Shown here: positions 42,999 to 53,239 of the stretch, piece after piece
Layout of the letters: the number at the start of each line of letters is the position of its first letter
Position numbering within the stretch: the stretch's first letter is position 1
DNA from: Acidimicrobiia bacterium
Lineage (GTDB): Bacteria > Actinomycetota > Acidimicrobiia > Acidimicrobiales > AC-14
Length of the DNA stretch: 64,000 nucleotides
NCBI GenBank assembly: GCA_023265025.1
Contig: JAHFUP010000018.1
Coordinates: 1 to 64,000 of the forward strand
Reading direction: 5' to 3'
Position numbers and translations under genes: made by a program
The notes under the pieces: model-generated
The model's database searches: none
Seen by the model: only the letters and a program-made list of their open reading frames with translations
Told to the model about the DNA's origin: nothing

Positions 42999-43657
42999 TG
43001 TCCAGTCGGGCGCAGTTCCAGGAGGCGCTGGACATGCTCCGGATCGACGTGGACGCGCTGGGGCTGATGGCCGAACAGGCGGTGAGCGCCTCCCTGCGCG
43101 CCCTGGTCGGCGGCGACCGTGAGGCGGCGCTCGGCGTCGTCGCCGGCGACGACCGCACCGACGCTCTGTTCGTGGCCCTCGAGGAGCGGGCCTACGCCCT
43201 CGTGGCCCAGCAGGCGCCGGTCGCCGCCGATCTGCGCTTCCTGATGTCGTCGCTGCGCGTCATGGCCGACTACGAGAAGACCGGCGACCGGGCCGTGGCA
43301 GTGGCCAAGTCGGCGCTGGCCGATTGGGACCGCGAGGCGACCACGGTCGGGCTGCTGGCCCGCATGGGCGACCTCGCGCTCACGCTTCTGACGGCCGCCC
43401 GCCGGGCGTGGCTGGACCAGGACCTCATCGTCGCCTCCGACCTCAAGTACCGCGACGACGTCCTCGACGAGACCTTCCGCCGCCTCGTCGCCCACCTCCT
43501 CGACCGGAGCGGGCCGGGGGCGCCGAGCCTGGTGCTGCACGCCCACGCCGCCGGCCGCAACCTCGAACGCATCGCCGACCACGCGGTGATCATCGGCGAA
43601 CGCGTCAGCTACACCCTCACCGGCGACCCCAGCGCCCTCGCCGCGGAGATCCGATGA
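42998..43657 (+). CDS. phoU: Phosphate-signalling regulator PhoU
   Basis: This 219-residue protein is two three-helix PhoU bundles: SRAQFQEALDMLRIDVDALGLMAEQAVSASLRAL and a second repeat with DLKYRDDVLDETFRRLVAHLL. The metal-binding pattern DDRTDALFVALEERAYAL and NLERIADHAVIIGERVSY are conserved. PhoU relays Pst transporter status to the sensor kinase and dampens uptake. It overlaps pstB upstream and regX3 downstream by a few bases, so dosage of the three is tied. Confidence 0.95.
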   Translation: MSSRAQFQEALDMLRIDVDALGLMAEQAVSASLRALVGGDREAALGVVAGDDRTDALFVALEERAYALVAQQAPVAADLRFLMSSLRVMADYEKTGDRAVAVAKSALADWDREATTVGLLARMGDLALTLLTAARRAWLDQDLIVASDLKYRDDVLDETFRRLVAHLLDRSGPGAPSLVLHAHAAGRNLERIADHAVIIGERVSYTLTGDPSALAAEIR

Positions 43658-44382
43658 CTGCTGTGGCTCCAGACGCGGCGACCACGGTGTTGGTCGTCGA
43701 GGACGAAGAGTCTTTCGTCGAAGCGCTCACCGTCGGTCTCAAGCGCGAGGGGTTCCGGGTGGAGGTGGCCCGTGACGGCGTCGAGGCCCTCGAGCGTTTC
43801 GACGCTGTCCACCCCGACCTGGTCCTCCTCGACGTCATGCTGCCCATGGTCTCCGGCATCGAGGTCTGTCGGCAGATCCGCACCCACTCTCGCGTCCCGA
43901 TAATCATGGTGTCGGCCCGGACATCGGAGATCGACATCGTCGTGGGCCTGGAGGTCGGGGCCGACGACTACGTCTCGAAGCCGTACCGGATGCGGGAGCT
44001 GGTGGCCCGGATCCGGGCCTCCCTCCGGCGCCTCCCCGTAAGGGACGAGGCCACCGCTCCCACCGTGGTGGAGGTCGGCCATGTGCGCCTTGATGCGGAG
44101 CGTCACGAGGTCTTCGTGCGGAACAATCCGGTCAGGCTCCCGCTCAAGGAGTTCGAGCTCCTGGAGGCGCTGCTCGACAACGCCGGGCGGGTCCTCACCC
44201 GGGACGCGCTCATCGATCGGGTGTGGGGGTCGTCCTACGTCGGCGACACGAAGACGCTCGACGTCCACATCAAACGGCTCCGGGCCAAGATCGAGGCCGA
44301 CCCGAAGTCGCCGGTCTCCATCGTCACGATCCGGGGGCTCGGCTACAAGTTCGAGCGACCGTCCGCCGCCAAGGACCGGTAG
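43654..44382 (+). CDS. regX3: OmpR-type phosphate response regulator, RegX3-like
   Basis: This 242-residue regulator has a receiver domain (VLVVEDEESFVEALTVGLKREGF, phospho-acceptor Asp in LVLLDVMLPM, Lys in VSKPYRMREL) and an OmpR/PhoB winged helix (PLKEFELLEALLDNAGRVLTRDALIDRVWG, then KTLDVHIKRLRAKIEADP). The order phoU-regX3 and the PHO boxes nearby make it the Pho-regulon activator. A SenX3-type kinase gene, usually adjacent, is absent from the window. It is the last gene of the pstB unit. Confidence 0.93.
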   Translation: MTAVAPDAATTVLVVEDEESFVEALTVGLKREGFRVEVARDGVEALERFDAVHPDLVLLDVMLPMVSGIEVCRQIRTHSRVPIIMVSARTSEIDIVVGLEVGADDYVSKPYRMRELVARIRASLRRLPVRDEATAPTVVEVGHVRLDAERHEVFVRNNPVRLPLKEFELLEALLDNAGRVLTRDALIDRVWGSSYVGDTKTLDVHIKRLRAKIEADPKSPVSIVTIRGLGYKFERPSAAKDR

Positions 44383-44462
44383 ACCACAGCTCGGGCGTCG
44401 ACCCGTCGCCGAGGCCGTCAGAATTGCAATGTTCATGCTTGCATCTGACAGGAGGCGCCGAC

Positions 44463-45905
44463 ATGGCCGGTGAAACGCACTTCGGGATCACGGGCCTGGC
44501 CGTGATGGGCGCCAACCTGGCCCGCAACGTCGCCCACCACGGCATCCCCGTCGCCGTCCACAACCGCACCGCGAGCAAGACGGAGCGGTTCATGGCCGAG
44601 CACGGGCAGGAGGGACCGATCACCGGCGCCGGCTCCGTCGCGGACTTCGTGGCCGCCCTCGAGCGCCCGCGCACGATCATGGCCATGGTCAAGGCGGGCC
44701 CGCCGGTGGACGCGGTGATCGACGAGCTGGCGCCCCACCTCGACGAGGGCGACACGCTCGTCGACGGCGGCAACTCGCATTTCCGGGACACCCAGCGCCG
44801 GACCCGGGCCCTCGCCGACCGCGGGCTGCGGTTCCTCGGCGTCGGCGTCTCCGGAGGCGAGGAGGGAGCACTCGTTGGGCCGAGCATCATGCCGGGCGGC
44901 GACCGTCAGGCCTATGCGCACGTCGAAGACATCCTCACCACCATCGCCGCCCAGGTCGACGGCACCCCGTGCTGCACCTACGTCGGCCCCGACGGCGCCG
45001 GCCACTACGTGAAGATGGTCCACAACGGCATCGAGTACGCCGACATCCAGCTCATCGCCGAGGCCTACGACCTGCTGCGCAACTGCGTCGGTCTGGAGGT
45101 GCCCGAGGTGGCCGACGTCTTCGTCGGGTGGAACGAGGGCGACCTCGACTCGTTCCTGATCCAGATCACCGGCATCGTGCTCGGCAAGACGGACGACGCC
45201 ACCGGCCGTCCTCTGGTCGACGTCATCGTCGACGAGGCGGAGCAGAAGGGCACCGGACGGTGGACCGCCCAGGATGCCCTCGAGCTCGGCGTCCCGCTCA
45301 CGACCATCACCGAGGCCGTGTTCGCCCGCACGCTCTCCGCCCGTCGCGACGAGCGGGCCCAGGCGTCCCGCCGGCTCGCCGGCCCCCGGCCCGGCGACAG
45401 CGCGGCATTGGACAGGGCCTTCGTCGATGACGTGCAGCGGGCGCTCTACGCCTCCAAGGTGGTGGCCTACGCCCAGGGATTCGCCCAGATGACGACCGCG
45501 TCGGAGGCCGAGGGCTGGGACGTCGATCTGGGTGCCATGGCTACGATCTGGCGAGGCGGGTGCATCATCCGGGCCGAGTTCTTGGATCGCATCCGGGAGG
45601 CATACGAAGCCGACCCGCACACGCCCAACCTGCTCTTCGTCGACTACTTCCGAGACGCGGTCGCCGACGCGCAGGACTCATGGCGGCGGGTGGTCAACGT
45701 GGCCACGGAGCGCGGCGTGCCCGTCCCGGCCTTCTCCTCCGCCCTGTCCTGGTACGACGGCTACCGGCGGGCGTCGGGCCCCGCCAACCTCGTGCAGGGC
45801 TTACGCGACTACTTCGGCGCCCACAGCTACCGGCGCACCGACCGCGAGGGCAGCTACCACACCCGCTGGGCCCAGGACGGCGACGAGGTCCGCACCGGCG
45901 CCTAG
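44463..45905 (+). CDS. gnd: 6-phosphogluconate dehydrogenase, decarboxylating
   Basis: This 480-residue enzyme converts 6-phosphogluconate to ribulose-5-phosphate, CO2 and NADPH in the pentose phosphate pathway. Motifs are GLAVMGANLARNVAHHG (dinucleotide fold), TLVDGGNSHFRDT, GVGVSGGEEGALVGPSIMPGG and GAGHYVKMVHNGIEYADIQLIAEAYDLL with the catalytic Lys and Glu. The 480-residue length and the C-terminal AHSYRRTDREGSYHTRW are typical of the long NADP form. The TAG stop falls inside the left border of repeat copy 2, so the last codons touch the inserted element. Confidence 0.96.
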   Translation: MAGETHFGITGLAVMGANLARNVAHHGIPVAVHNRTASKTERFMAEHGQEGPITGAGSVADFVAALERPRTIMAMVKAGPPVDAVIDELAPHLDEGDTLVDGGNSHFRDTQRRTRALADRGLRFLGVGVSGGEEGALVGPSIMPGGDRQAYAHVEDILTTIAAQVDGTPCCTYVGPDGAGHYVKMVHNGIEYADIQLIAEAYDLLRNCVGLEVPEVADVFVGWNEGDLDSFLIQITGIVLGKTDDATGRPLVDVIVDEAEQKGTGRWTAQDALELGVPLTTITEAVFARTLSARRDERAQASRRLAGPRPGDSAALDRAFVDDVQRALYASKVVAYAQGFAQMTTASEAEGWDVDLGAMATIWRGGCIIRAEFLDRIREAYEADPHTPNLLFVDYFRDAVADAQDSWRRVVNVATERGVPVPAFSSALSWYDGYRRASGPANLVQGLRDYFGAHSYRRTDREGSYHTRWAQDGDEVRTGA

Positions 45906-46096
45906 TGCCTCGACCTCATTCGTTCGCTTCGCTCACTCCATTCGGTCGAAGTGATCGTGCTCCGGCGGGCGAGCGGAGCTCGCGCCGCCTCCGCCCTGTC
46001 CCTCCGTCGTGTCCGCTGCCGGAGGGCCGCCTTCGGCGGCGACGGCGGCCACGGACGGGAAACCCCACGAACGCGGCGAACGTTTGTGGTCAGGGC
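45901..46096 (-). repeat. 196-bp dispersed repeat, copy 2 (inverted relative to copy 1)
   Basis: This block is the reverse complement of 19757-19952 with about 3 differences. CTAG borders it at 45902-45905 and 46102-46105. It begins at the gnd stop codon and carries the same internal dyads (GCGAGC-GGA-GCTCGC and GCCGCC-TTC-GGCGGC). It encodes no convincing protein. Confidence 0.9.
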
Positions 46097-46101
46097 ACTG
46101 A

Positions 46102-46280
46102 CTAGCGACTTTCGGGTCGGAACCAAAGGTTCCGACCCGAGCCATCAAGGTGCTCCGGGCGGCCGGCGAAGCCGGTCGCCCTCCGCCGTTCTTGTCGGCC
46201 GGCAGCCGGGGAGGCCGCCTGCGGCGGCGTCGGCGGCCACCGGCGAAACTGCCTCGTTCGCGCGAGTGTCGTCCCTCTAG
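46102..46280. repeat. Diverged relative of the 196-bp repeat, CTAG-bounded
   Basis: Between CTAG at 46102-46105 and CTAG at 46277-46280 lies a segment resembling copy 2. From about 46149, TGCTCCGG, then CTCCGCC, and GAGGCCGCCTGCGGCGGCG with CGGCGGCCAC recur in the same order as in 45958-46053. It begins with a 13-bp-stem hairpin. The whole gene-free stretch 45906-46400 therefore holds two elements and then PHO boxes. Confidence 0.5.
46112..46140 (+). terminator. Strong hairpin downstream of gnd and repeat copy 2
   Basis: TCGGGTCGGAACC and GGTTCCGACCCGA form a perfect 13-bp stem with an AAA loop. No U-run follows. It could terminate gnd or be part of the diverged element. Confidence 0.55.
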
Positions 46281-46289
46281 CCGGCGCGA

Positions 46290-46345
46290 GTTTCACCGAG
46301 GCTTCACCTCGGGTCCTCCGCCCGCTCACTCCCGGTTCACGGCGG
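46290..46345 (+). promoter_or_regulatory. PHO-box array upstream of the PhoX-type gene
   Basis: GTTTCACCGAG (46290-46300) and GCTTCACCTCG (46301-46311) are tandem 11-bp units. After one degenerate unit come GCTCACTCCCG (46324-46334) and GTTCACGGCGG (46335-46345). All TCAC cores stay in a single 11-bp register, ending 56 bases before the start at 46401. Confidence 0.7.
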
Positions 46346-46400
46346 CGCCATTCCGGTACGCAAGGTTGGGCTCCTTCAGACAGATGGAGGTGGACCGATC

Positions 46401-47804
46401 ATGACCATGTCACGACGCGACCTGTTGAAGCGCTCGGCCGTCGGCGCCGGCGTGCTCGCCGTGGGCAACGTCCGCTCGCTGTTCGGCGCGACGCCGGCGC
46501 TTGCTATCCCACGGGGACTGGAGGCGGCGGGGTCCTACGGGCTGCTCTACCCCGACCCGGCGGGCATTCTGGATCTGCCGCCGGGATTCACCTACCGGAT
46601 CGTCTCCCGTGCCGGCGACGTCCTCACCAACGGCGCCCGCCTGCCGGGCAACTTCGACGGGACCGGCGCCTTCGCTGCTCCTGGTGGGGGCGTCCGCCTG
46701 GTCCGTAACCACGAGCAGGGTGGATCCGCCACCTGGTCGACGGTGGCCGCAGCCGACTCCACCGTCGTCTACGACCCGGGCGCGACCGGAGGCACCTCGA
46801 CACTGGAGCTCAACAAGTACGGCGACCGGGCCGACGAGTACGTGAGCCTGGCCGGCACGTTCAGCAACTGCGCCGGTGGCGTCACGCCGTGGGGCACGTG
46901 GCTCACCTGCGAGGAGACGGAGACGAAAGCCGGCGGTCAGTTCACCAAGAGCCATGGCTTCGTGTTCGAGGTCGACCCAGCCAACCCGGCGAACAACGCC
47001 ACGCCGGCGCCCTTGACCGCGCTCGGCCGCTACGCCCACGAGGCCGCGTGCATCGACCCCGGCACCGGCACCGTCTACCTCACCGAGGACGCCGGCAACC
47101 CCAACGGGTTGGTCTACCGGTGCGTGCCCGCCAACCCGAGCCCCGGGTACGGGAACCTGCGGGACGGCGGGACCCTCACGGCCATGCGTTGCCGCTCCGG
47201 TGGCTCGGCCGTGCCCGACCTGTCCGTGTACACGCAGCCCGGAACGGAACTGTCGGTCGAATGGGTCACCGTGCCCGACCCGCTGGCGGCGTCGACGTCG
47301 ACGCGCAAGCAGTTCAGGTACGCCTCCAACGCCGGTGCGCCCGAGGCGACGAGGAGCCGCAAGTTCGAGGGCGCGTGGTGGGACGCCGGCCGGGCGTTCA
47401 TCGTGTGCTCGTTCGCCCGGCGTTCGGACGGCTCCGTCGGCGAGCACGACGGTCAGGTGTGGAGCTACGACCCCCTGACCGCCGTGCTTCGCCTCGAGGT
47501 TCGCTTCGATGTGAACTGGGCGCCCGACGGGGAAGGCGCAGACCTGCCGGACGGCCCGGACAACATCACCGTCTCACCGTGGGGCGGTCTCGTCTTGTGC
47601 GAGGACGGCGACGGCGTGCAACACCTCCTGGCGGTGGCGCCCGATGGCAGCACGTCGCTCTTCGCCCGGAACCACGCGAACGACTCCGAGTTCACCGGTG
47701 CGACGTTCTCGCCCGACCGCCACACCCTCTTCGCCAACATCCAGTCGCCCGGCATCACGTTCGCCATCACCGGCCCGTTCGCCAAGGTCAACAGGTCCAG
47801 GTAG
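46401..47804 (+). CDS. Tat-exported PhoX/DUF839-type phosphatase-like protein
   Basis: This 467-residue protein has a twin-arginine signal (SRRDLLKRSAVGAGVLAVG), so it is exported folded. The rest fits the DUF839/PhoX beta-propeller family: VRLVRNHEQGG, GGTSTLELNKYG, CAGGVTPWGTWLTCEET, GRYAHEAACIDPGTGTVYLTEDAG, PDNITVSPWGGLVLCEDGDG and SEFTGATFSPDRHTLFANIQSPG. PhoX enzymes are Ca/Fe alkaline phosphatases. The PHO-box array upstream supports a role in phosphate scavenging. Members of the family differ in activity, so phosphatase function is likely but not proven. Confidence 0.88.
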   Translation: MTMSRRDLLKRSAVGAGVLAVGNVRSLFGATPALAIPRGLEAAGSYGLLYPDPAGILDLPPGFTYRIVSRAGDVLTNGARLPGNFDGTGAFAAPGGGVRLVRNHEQGGSATWSTVAAADSTVVYDPGATGGTSTLELNKYGDRADEYVSLAGTFSNCAGGVTPWGTWLTCEETETKAGGQFTKSHGFVFEVDPANPANNATPAPLTALGRYAHEAACIDPGTGTVYLTEDAGNPNGLVYRCVPANPSPGYGNLRDGGTLTAMRCRSGGSAVPDLSVYTQPGTELSVEWVTVPDPLAASTSTRKQFRYASNAGAPEATRSRKFEGAWWDAGRAFIVCSFARRSDGSVGEHDGQVWSYDPLTAVLRLEVRFDVNWAPDGEGADLPDGPDNITVSPWGGLVLCEDGDGVQHLLAVAPDGSTSLFARNHANDSEFTGATFSPDRHTLFANIQSPGITFAITGPFAKVNRSR

Positions 47805-47812
47805 TCGCTTGT

Positions 47813-47851
47813 GGTGTGGTGACCGGTTCCCATCGAACCGGCCACCACACC
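47813..47851. terminator. Bidirectional hairpin between phoX-like gene and katG
   Basis: GGTGTGGTG-A-CCGGTTC pairs with GAACCGG-C-CACCACACC around a 5-base loop. It fills the gap between the two convergent stops (47804 and 47862) and could end both transcripts. Confidence 0.7.
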
Positions 47852-47861
47852 GGGCCTTCGA

Positions 47862-50502
<2,641 letters not shown>

Positions 50503-50531
50503 CGCTTCAGTTCTAGCGCATTACTGGAGTG

Positions 50532-50547
50532 CATCCACATCTGGATG
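50532..50547 (-). promoter_or_regulatory. furA: Candidate FurA operator
   Basis: CATCCA and TGGATG form an inverted repeat around CATC, 30 bases upstream of the furA start. Its position suits autoregulation; it is GC-richer than typical FurA sites. The rest of 50548-50740 shows no gene I can support. Confidence 0.4.
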
Positions 50548-50740
50548 AAGTACCGATTCGGCGCCGGCCTCGACTCAGCCGGAGGTTGAAAGTCCGTTGG
50601 GTCTGCAACCCCTCGGCGAGGCGCTCGAGGCTGTCCACCAGGTCGTCGTCGCTCAGTTCGACCCCTCCCCGTGTGAGATGCATCCATCGTGGGCTTCTCC
50701 GGTCGGCTCGATACGGGCCTCAATCGGCGATCCGTGGAGA

Positions 50741-50758
50741 CATGCGTTCATTCGCATG
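50741..50758 (+). promoter_or_regulatory. Candidate SmtB-like operator before the arsR-zur pair
   Basis: CATGCG and CGCATG flank TTCATT, a 6-6-6 dyad directly before the ArsR-family start. Such dyads around the promoter are usual for self-repressing ArsR/SmtB proteins. Confidence 0.5.
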
Positions 50759-50763
50759 CTACG

Positions 50764-51156
50764 ATGCGTCCGATGGCCGATGCCGCACGCTCTCCGAGCG
50801 TGGCTCCTGAAGCTGTGCCCTCGACGGATATGTCCGACGCCGGCCTGGAGGCGGGCGCCGAGTTACTGCGTGCGCTGGCGAACTCCCATCGCATGGCCAT
50901 CGTGTCCGAGCTCAACAGGGGGCCCCGATGCGTCCACGAGCTGGTGGAGGCGCTGGGCGTCTCCCAACCTCTCGTGTCCCAACACCTCCGCATTCTGCGG
51001 ACCGGCCATCTCGTGCGCGCCGAACGTCGCGGCCGGGAGATCGCCTACTCCCTGGGCGACCAGCACGTCTTCCACATCGTGCACGACGCCGTCGTGCACT
51101 CCACCGAGCGCCGGCTCTCCGAAGCCAGCCACGACGGTCACTGGGGCGAGCACTGA
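50764..51156 (+). CDS. ArsR/SmtB-family metal sensor, probably zinc
   Basis: The ATG at 50764 (130 residues) directly follows the operator dyad; ATG 50773 is an alternative. The winged helix is LLRALANSHRMAIVSELNRGPRCVHELVEALGVSQPLVSQHLRILRTGHLVRAERRGREIAYSL. The C-terminal helix carries DQHVFHIVHDAVVHSTERR, with Asp and His spacing typical of the alpha-5 zinc site of SmtB/CzrA proteins, and a His-rich tail (HDGHWGEH). The arsenic cysteine pair is absent (CVHE). It sits upstream of zur and faces znuACB, so it likely senses zinc excess. Confidence 0.88.
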   Translation: MRPMADAARSPSVAPEAVPSTDMSDAGLEAGAELLRALANSHRMAIVSELNRGPRCVHELVEALGVSQPLVSQHLRILRTGHLVRAERRGREIAYSLGDQHVFHIVHDAVVHSTERRLSEASHDGHWGEH

Positions 51157-51245
51157 GCACCGCGGAGGTTCTGACGACCAAGTCGACCGCGGGTCGCCGC
51201 GGCACCTCTGACGACCTCGGCCTCCACGCCGCCGCCGCCGAGCGG

Positions 51246-51644
51246 GTGGCCGCGGTCGACCAGCGCTACACCGCCAGTCGCCGGGCCCTCGTCCAGGCCC
51301 TCCTCAAGGCGGGGCGCCCGCTCACCATCAGCGAGATCCTGGCCGGCGTCGCCGGCATGCCGCAGTCGTCGGCCTACCGCAACCTCACCGTGCTGTGTGA
51401 CGCCGGCGTGGCCAGGCGCCTGCCCGGCATGGACGACCTGGGGCGCTTCGAGCTGGCCGAGGATCTGTCCGGCCATCACCACCACGTGATCTGCGCCGAC
51501 TGCGGCACCGTCGTCGACTTCGCGGCGTCGGACCGGCTGGAGCGGGCCCTGCTCGAAGCCAGCCGCCTGGTGGCCGAGCAGACCGGCTTCGACATCAGCG
51601 GCCACCGTCTCGATTTCGACGGCCGCTGCCCGAACTGCTCCTGA
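51246..51644 (+). CDS. zur: Fur-family zinc regulator, Zur-like
   Basis: The only ATG/GTG/TTG start in frame near the beginning is the GTG at 51246, giving 132 residues. However, family-like sequence (LGLHAAAAERVAAVDQRYTASRRAL) begins earlier, so a CTG start is possible: CTG 51171 follows GCGGAGG, and CTG 51153 overlaps the previous stop. The winged helix is GRPLTISEILAGVAGMPQSSAYRNLTVLCDAGV, and the zinc domain has GHHHHVICADCGTVVDF and CPNC. With ZnuACB next door, Zur is the best call. It is co-directional and coupled with the SmtB-like gene. Confidence 0.87.
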   Translation: MAAVDQRYTASRRALVQALLKAGRPLTISEILAGVAGMPQSSAYRNLTVLCDAGVARRLPGMDDLGRFELAEDLSGHHHHVICADCGTVVDFAASDRLERALLEASRLVAEQTGFDISGHRLDFDGRCPNCS

Positions 51645-51653
51645 CGGCGGTTC

Positions 51654-52484
51654 CTACGACGCCCGGACCCGCCGGCGTCCGAGGTCGATAGTCGAGGTGA
51701 GGGCGAAGGTCGCCGACGCCACCAGCACGATGGTGCCGCCGGGGGCCAATCCGCCGGCTCGGGCCACGGCCAGGCCGACGACGACAGAGCCGACGCCGAC
51801 GGCGACCGCCCAGCGCAGCGTGGCCGCGAAGGACCGGGCCAGCCGCTGGGCCGCTCCGACGGGTAGGACCATCAACGCCGCCACCAACAGCACGCCGACC
51901 ACGCGCATCGCGGCCACCACCGTGACCGCGGTGAGGGTGGCCAGACCGAGGCTCAGGGCGTCGACGGGGAGCCCGGCCACCCGGGCCGCCTCCTCGTCCA
52001 GGACGACGGCGAACATGGCCCGCCACGACACCGCGACCACGGCGAGGATGACCACGCCCAGGATGAAGATGCTCCGGGCATCGGCCGGGCTGACGGTGAG
52101 CACGGACCCGAACAGGTAGGTGAGGACGCCGGCGTTGAGGGAGCCGGCGAGGCCCGTCAGCACGACGCCGCCGGCGATGCCCGTATAGAAGAAGACGGCG
52201 AGGGCCAGGTCGCCGCTGGCCCGTTGGTGCAGACGGAGCCACTCGATCGTCACCGCCCCGGCGACTGCGGCGACGAGCGCCGTCCACAGCGGGCTCACGC
52301 CGGCCAGGAGCCCGGCCGCCACCCCGGCGAAGGCCATGTGGCCCACGCCGTCGCCCATCAGCGACAGCCGCTTCTGGACCAGGAACGTGCCGATCAGCGG
52401 GGCGCAGGCTCCGACGACGAGACCCGAGAGCAGCGCCAGCTGCATGTACTGGCGGTCGAAGGGCCACGGCAGGGGCAGCGTCAT
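51654..52484 (-). CDS. znuB: Zinc ABC transporter permease ZnuB
   Basis: This 276-residue permease of the ABC-3 family has about eight helices and motifs FLVQKRLSLMGDGVGHMAFAGVAAGLL, GSLNAGVLTYLFGSVLTVSPAD and RVVGVLLVAALMVLPVGAAQRLARS. It is the last gene of znuA-znuC-znuB and overlaps znuC by 4 bases. Its stop is 10 bases from the convergent zur stop. Confidence 0.93.
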   Translation of the reverse strand: MTLPLPWPFDRQYMQLALLSGLVVGACAPLIGTFLVQKRLSLMGDGVGHMAFAGVAAGLLAGVSPLWTALVAAVAGAVTIEWLRLHQRASGDLALAVFFYTGIAGGVVLTGLAGSLNAGVLTYLFGSVLTVSPADARSIFILGVVILAVVAVSWRAMFAVVLDEEAARVAGLPVDALSLGLATLTAVTVVAAMRVVGVLLVAALMVLPVGAAQRLARSFAATLRWAVAVGVGSVVVGLAVARAGGLAPGGTIVLVASATFALTSTIDLGRRRVRAS

Positions 52485-53239
52485 CCCGGGCCCTCCAGCC
52501 AGACCGGCAGGTCGGTGCGGTGCACACCGAGGCTCACACCCTCGGCGGTCAGCTTCTCCGGCGTATCGTCGAAGACCACCCTGCCGCCCCGCAGGACCAC
52601 GAGGCGGTCGAGATCGTCGGCCACCGCGCCCAGCTCGTGGGAGACCAGCAGCACGGCCACGCCGTCCTGGTGGCAGCGGGTGACCAGGGCGTCGCGGAAA
52701 CGGGCCTGGGACTCCACGTCCACGCCGGCGATGGGCTCGTCCAGCACCAGCAGCTCGGGTTCGGAGACGAGGGCGCGGGCGATGAAGGCGCGCTGCTGCT
52801 GGCCGCCGCTGAGCTCGGTGATGGGGACACGGCGCTGGTCGCTGAGGGCCACCACCTCAAGCGCCCGATCGACCCGCACCGGGTCGTCGCGCCGGGGCCG
52901 GCGGGCCCACCCCCGACGGGCCACCCCACCCGAAGCCACCACCTCCTCGACGGTGGCGGGAAGGTGGTCGACGAGCATGGCGCGCTGGGGGACATAGCCC
53001 ACCCGCCACCGCTGGCGCAGGGCGCCAGGCACCTCGCCGAAGAGGTGGACCTCCCCGGAGTGCGGCGCCGACAAGCCGAGGGCCACGCGCACGAGGGTCG
53101 ACTTCCCGGAGCCGTTCGGACCGGTGAGGGCCACGAACTCGCCGGCGCGCACGTGGAGGCTCACGCCGTCGAGCACGGCATGGCGGCCGTACGCGTAGCG
53201 GACGTCGTCAAGACGGAGGGCGTCGGCGGTCAGCGGCAT
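52481..53239 (-). CDS. znuC: Zinc ABC transporter ATPase ZnuC
   Basis: The ATG at 53239 gives 252 residues; the frame stays open further upstream, but homologous sequence starts here (MPLTADALRLDDVRYAYGRHAVLDGVSLHV). Walker A is GPNGSGKST, signature [15 protein letters not shown], Walker B LLVLDEPIAGVD, switch VSHELG. It overlaps znuA by 10 bases. Confidence 0.94.
   Translation of the reverse strand: MPLTADALRLDDVRYAYGRHAVLDGVSLHVRAGEFVALTGPNGSGKSTLVRVALGLSAPHSGEVHLFGEVPGALRQRWRVGYVPQRAMLVDHLPATVEEVVASGGVARRGWARRPRRDDPVRVDRALEVVALSDQRRVPITELSGGQQQRAFIARALVSEPELLVLDEPIAGVDVESQARFRDALVTRCHQDGVAVLLVSHELGAVADDLDRLVVLRGGRVVFDDTPEKLTAEGVSLGVHRTDLPVWLEGPG

Noticed and set aside
46102-46400. Protein-coding gene in the gap between gnd and the PhoX-type gene
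   Set aside because: Short frames here follow the repeat elements and PHO boxes and have no ribosome site or domain.
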